DNA from: Bdellovibrionales bacterium
GTDB taxonomy: Bacteria; Bdellovibrionota; Bdellovibrionia; Bdellovibrionales; UBA1609
NCBI GenBank assembly: GCA_020435025.1
Contig: JAGRAG010000038.1
Span: forward strand, 1 to 6,938
Length of the DNA stretch: 6,938 bases
Reading direction: 5' to 3'
In this document: positions 6,094-6,938 of the stretch, piece after piece
Layout of the letters: the number at the start of each line of letters is the position of its first letter
Numbering within the stretch: the first letter of the stretch is position 1
The notes under the pieces: generated by a model
The model's database searches: none
The model's input: the letters and a program-made list of their open reading frames with translations, nothing else
Told to the model about the DNA's origin: nothing
Position numbers and translations under genes: made by a program

Positions 6094-6218
6094 GAGGCTG
6101 TCGCCAAATGGTCAGATTTGGAAATAAAATATTTCAGATCGAAGGAGGCGCATATGAAATACGTTGAGTGAGAGCTGAAGTATTTTATTTTCAAAGATGG
6201 CCGTTTGGCGACAGCCTC
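6094..6218 (+). mobile_element. 125-bp miniature inverted-repeat element (MITE-like) inserted in the palindrome arm
   Basis: The terminal repeats GAGGCTGTCGCCAAA (6094-6108) and its complement (6204-6218) are perfect for 15 bp. The inverted repeat continues to 6140/6172: over 47 positions there are 40 Watson-Crick pairs, four G-U pairs in the plus transcript and three mismatches. The insertion is flanked by CTTTT (6089-6093) and TTTTT (6219-6223). The uninterrupted right arm has TTTTT once at the matching place, so the flanks look like a 5-bp target duplication with one substitution. There is no transposase gene, so movement would need one in trans. The termini resemble ends of DDE-type insertion sequences in general character, but I cannot assign a family. 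In the plus direction, the GC-rich stem followed by TTTTTCTCTTTT could also terminate the tRNA-deacylase transcript. Confidence 0.82.
6142..6171 (+). other. Shine-Dalgarno plus five-codon reading frame in the apical loop
   Basis: AAGGAGG (6142-6148), a five-base spacer, ATG at 6154-6156 and then codons for K, Y, V, E and a TGA stop (6169-6171). This occupies essentially the entire 31-nt unpaired loop of the 125-bp element. It looks like a complete translation initiation site, but a pentapeptide product is unproven. It may instead be a ribosome-binding decoy, a protein recognition site or coincidence. Confidence 0.3.
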
Positions 6219-6272
6219 TTTTTCTCTTTTAAAAACCTGCAATTGATTTGGATCTCTTTGTTCACTTGAGGC

Positions 6273-6327
6273 TCCGGCAAGCGTGAAGCGCTTCCCCGTA
6301 GGGGAATGCCGGCAAAGCAGGAGCTGT
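6273..6327. other. Branched GC-rich core of the second palindrome
   Basis: CCGGCA (6274-6279) pairs with TGCCGG (6307-6312) and encloses two hairpins. These are AGCG (6280-6283) with CGCT (6289-6292), and TTCCCC (6292-6297) with GGGGAA (6301-6306) around loop GTA. Together they form a three-way junction. The remaining bases 6313-6327 contain only a weak hairpin, such as CAG/CTG. The design parallels the centre of the palindrome at 2149-2360, though the sequences differ. Confidence 0.65.
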
Positions 6328-6399
6328 GCCTCAAGTGAACAAAGAGATCCAAATCAATTGCAGATTTTTAAAAGAGAAAAAGCAAAAGCGATCTAAAGT

Positions 6400-6938
6400 T
6401 TAAATAGTTTTGGGTTGAAGGTTCCCAACATAGTGACAGGCCACCAAATGTTCATCACTGTCGGCTTTATGATCGATCAGTTCCGGAACTTCTTGACGAC
6501 ATCTTTCTTGAGCATAGGGACAGCGCGTGTGGAAACGACAACCAGGAGGAGGATTTCTTGGAGAGGGGACATCGCCTTCTAAAATCTGACGGTTGTACTT
6601 GTGATCAGGATCTGGAACGGGAATGGCTGAAATCAAGGCCTGTGTATAAGGATGAAGGGGTTTTTTATAAAGATCCTCTGCATTGGCCATCTCTACAATT
6701 TTTCCTAAATACATAACGGCAATGCGATCAGAAATGTGTTTTACCACGGCCAAATCGTGAGCGATAAAAATGTAGGTGAGATTCATCTCTTTTTGAAGCT
6801 CTAACAAAAGATTTAAAACCTGAGATTGAATGGAAACATCCAGTGCTGAAACAGGCTCATCGCACAAAATCAGTTTCGGCTTTAAAGCAATCGCGCGGGC
6901 AATTCCAATTCGCTGTCTTTGTCCGCCGGAAAATTCAT
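6400..6938 (-). CDS. Oligopeptide/dipeptide ABC transporter ATPase, OppF/DppF/OppD/DppD type (5' end outside window)
   Basis: The last 178 residues are visible; the Walker A half lies beyond the right edge. Seen at the fragment start: the ABC signature SGGQRQR (3-9), then Walker B LILCDEP (22-28) with the D-loop SALD, and the switch histidine in FIAHDLA (H60). The C-terminal part is the oligopeptide/dipeptide transporter extension: [16 protein letters not shown], then a cysteine cluster C133-x5-C139-x6-C146-x20-C167. The protein is a cytosolic ATPase energising uptake of peptides or similar solutes. The permeases and binding protein must be encoded outside the window, and OppF versus OppD type cannot be settled from this fragment. 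An internal TTG at 6867 is not the start, because the signature motif continues upstream in frame. The TAA stop (6402-6400) lies in the tip of the palindrome arm. Confidence 0.95.
   Translation of the reverse strand, partial: EFSGGQRQRIGIARAIALKPKLILCDEPVSALDVSIQSQVLNLLLELQKEMNLTYIFIAHDLAVVKHISDRIAVMYLGKIVEMANAEDLYKKPLHPYTQALISAIPVPDPDHKYNRQILEGDVPSPRNPPPGCRFHTRCPYAQERCRQEVPELIDHKADSDEHLVACHYVGNLQPKTI

Larger units (their letters stand above)
6067..6403. repeat. Long palindrome between convergent genes, left arm interrupted by a nested element
   Basis: The right arm 6328-6397 is continuous. Its reverse complement is found on the left in two pieces: 6073-6088 pairs perfectly with 6382-6397, and 6219-6272 pairs with 6328-6381 at 53 of 54 positions (mismatch 6236/6364). 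The 130 bases 6089-6218 are extra and constitute a nested element. Outward pairing continues for 6067-6071 with 6399-6403 across one mismatch (6072/6398). Without the insertion the palindrome would be 207 bp with arms of about 70 bp and a 55-bp GC-rich centre. Its ends overlap the stop codons of both flanking genes. Likely roles are a non-autonomous mobile repeat, a protective 3' structure for two convergent mRNAs, or both. Confidence 0.92.

Noticed and set aside
6042..6242. A 66-codon minus-strand frame across the nested element.
   Set aside because: It crosses the end of the deacylase gene and the inverted repeat, encodes low-complexity sequence and lacks a convincing start; it is a by-product of the repeat.
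6073..6397. Integron attC site or tRNA-like cloverleaf suggested by the branched palindrome.
   Set aside because: The conserved attC core GTTRRRY and its partner are not at the ends, no integrase is visible, and there is no T-loop, anticodon or CCA arrangement of a tRNA.
6094..6397. CRISPR array suggested by repeated sequence.
   Set aside because: The repeats are inverted arms, not direct repeats with regular unique spacers, and no cas genes are present.

Overview
The window (about 40% G+C by eye) looks like chromosome of a Gram-negative bacterium. Two small proteins carry clear Sec signal peptides, and start sites are preceded by strong AGGAG-type ribosome binding sites. The general style (an OPA-family transporter, a DUF2892 protein, orphan small secreted proteins, long intergenic palindromes) reminds me of Bdellovibrionota or a related lineage. 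That placement is an impression, not something the sequence proves.

Layout. (1) Bases 1-1914, minus strand: a two-gene redox operon. It encodes a polytopic NapH/NosR-type iron-sulfur membrane protein (820-1914, TTG start) and, 2 bp downstream, a membrane-anchored NAD(P)H:ferredoxin-reductase-like flavoprotein that runs off the left edge (1-817). Together they look like a route for electrons between cytosolic NAD(P)H and the membrane. (2) Bases 1915-2384: no gene, but a 212-bp palindrome (2149-2360) with nearly perfect 45-bp arms and a branched GC-rich core. (3) Bases 2385-3624: two small secreted proteins of unknown function, divergently transcribed from an extremely AT-rich spacer (13 G/C in the 120 bases 2881-3000). 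(4) Bases 3650-3899: a bidirectional terminator and a DUF2892 inner-membrane protein. (5) Bases 4020-5357, minus: an organophosphate:phosphate antiporter of the GlpT/UhpT type, with an inverted repeat abutting its ribosome binding site. (6) Bases 5594-6070, plus: a YbaK-type aminoacyl-tRNA deacylase. (7) Bases 6067-6403: a second long palindrome between two convergent genes. (8) Bases 6400-6938, minus: the C-terminal part of an oligopeptide/dipeptide ABC transporter ATPase, cut by the right edge.

The most striking structure is the second palindrome. Its two 70-bp arms match almost perfectly, but the left arm is interrupted by 130 extra bases. These consist of a 125-bp element with its own 47-bp inverted repeat (termini GAGGCTGTCGCCAAA) and a near-perfect 5-bp duplication (CTTTT/TTTTT). 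The right arm therefore preserves the empty site and the left arm the filled site, which is internal evidence that the small element is mobile. Its 31-nt loop is exactly a Shine-Dalgarno sequence, a spacer and a five-codon reading frame ending in TGA. The sequence differences between its arms favour G-U pairing in the plus-strand transcript. The two large palindromes share a terminal motif (TTTAGATCRCTT) and a multi-branched GC-rich centre, so they may belong to one family of non-coding repeats.

The gene content is otherwise ordinary.
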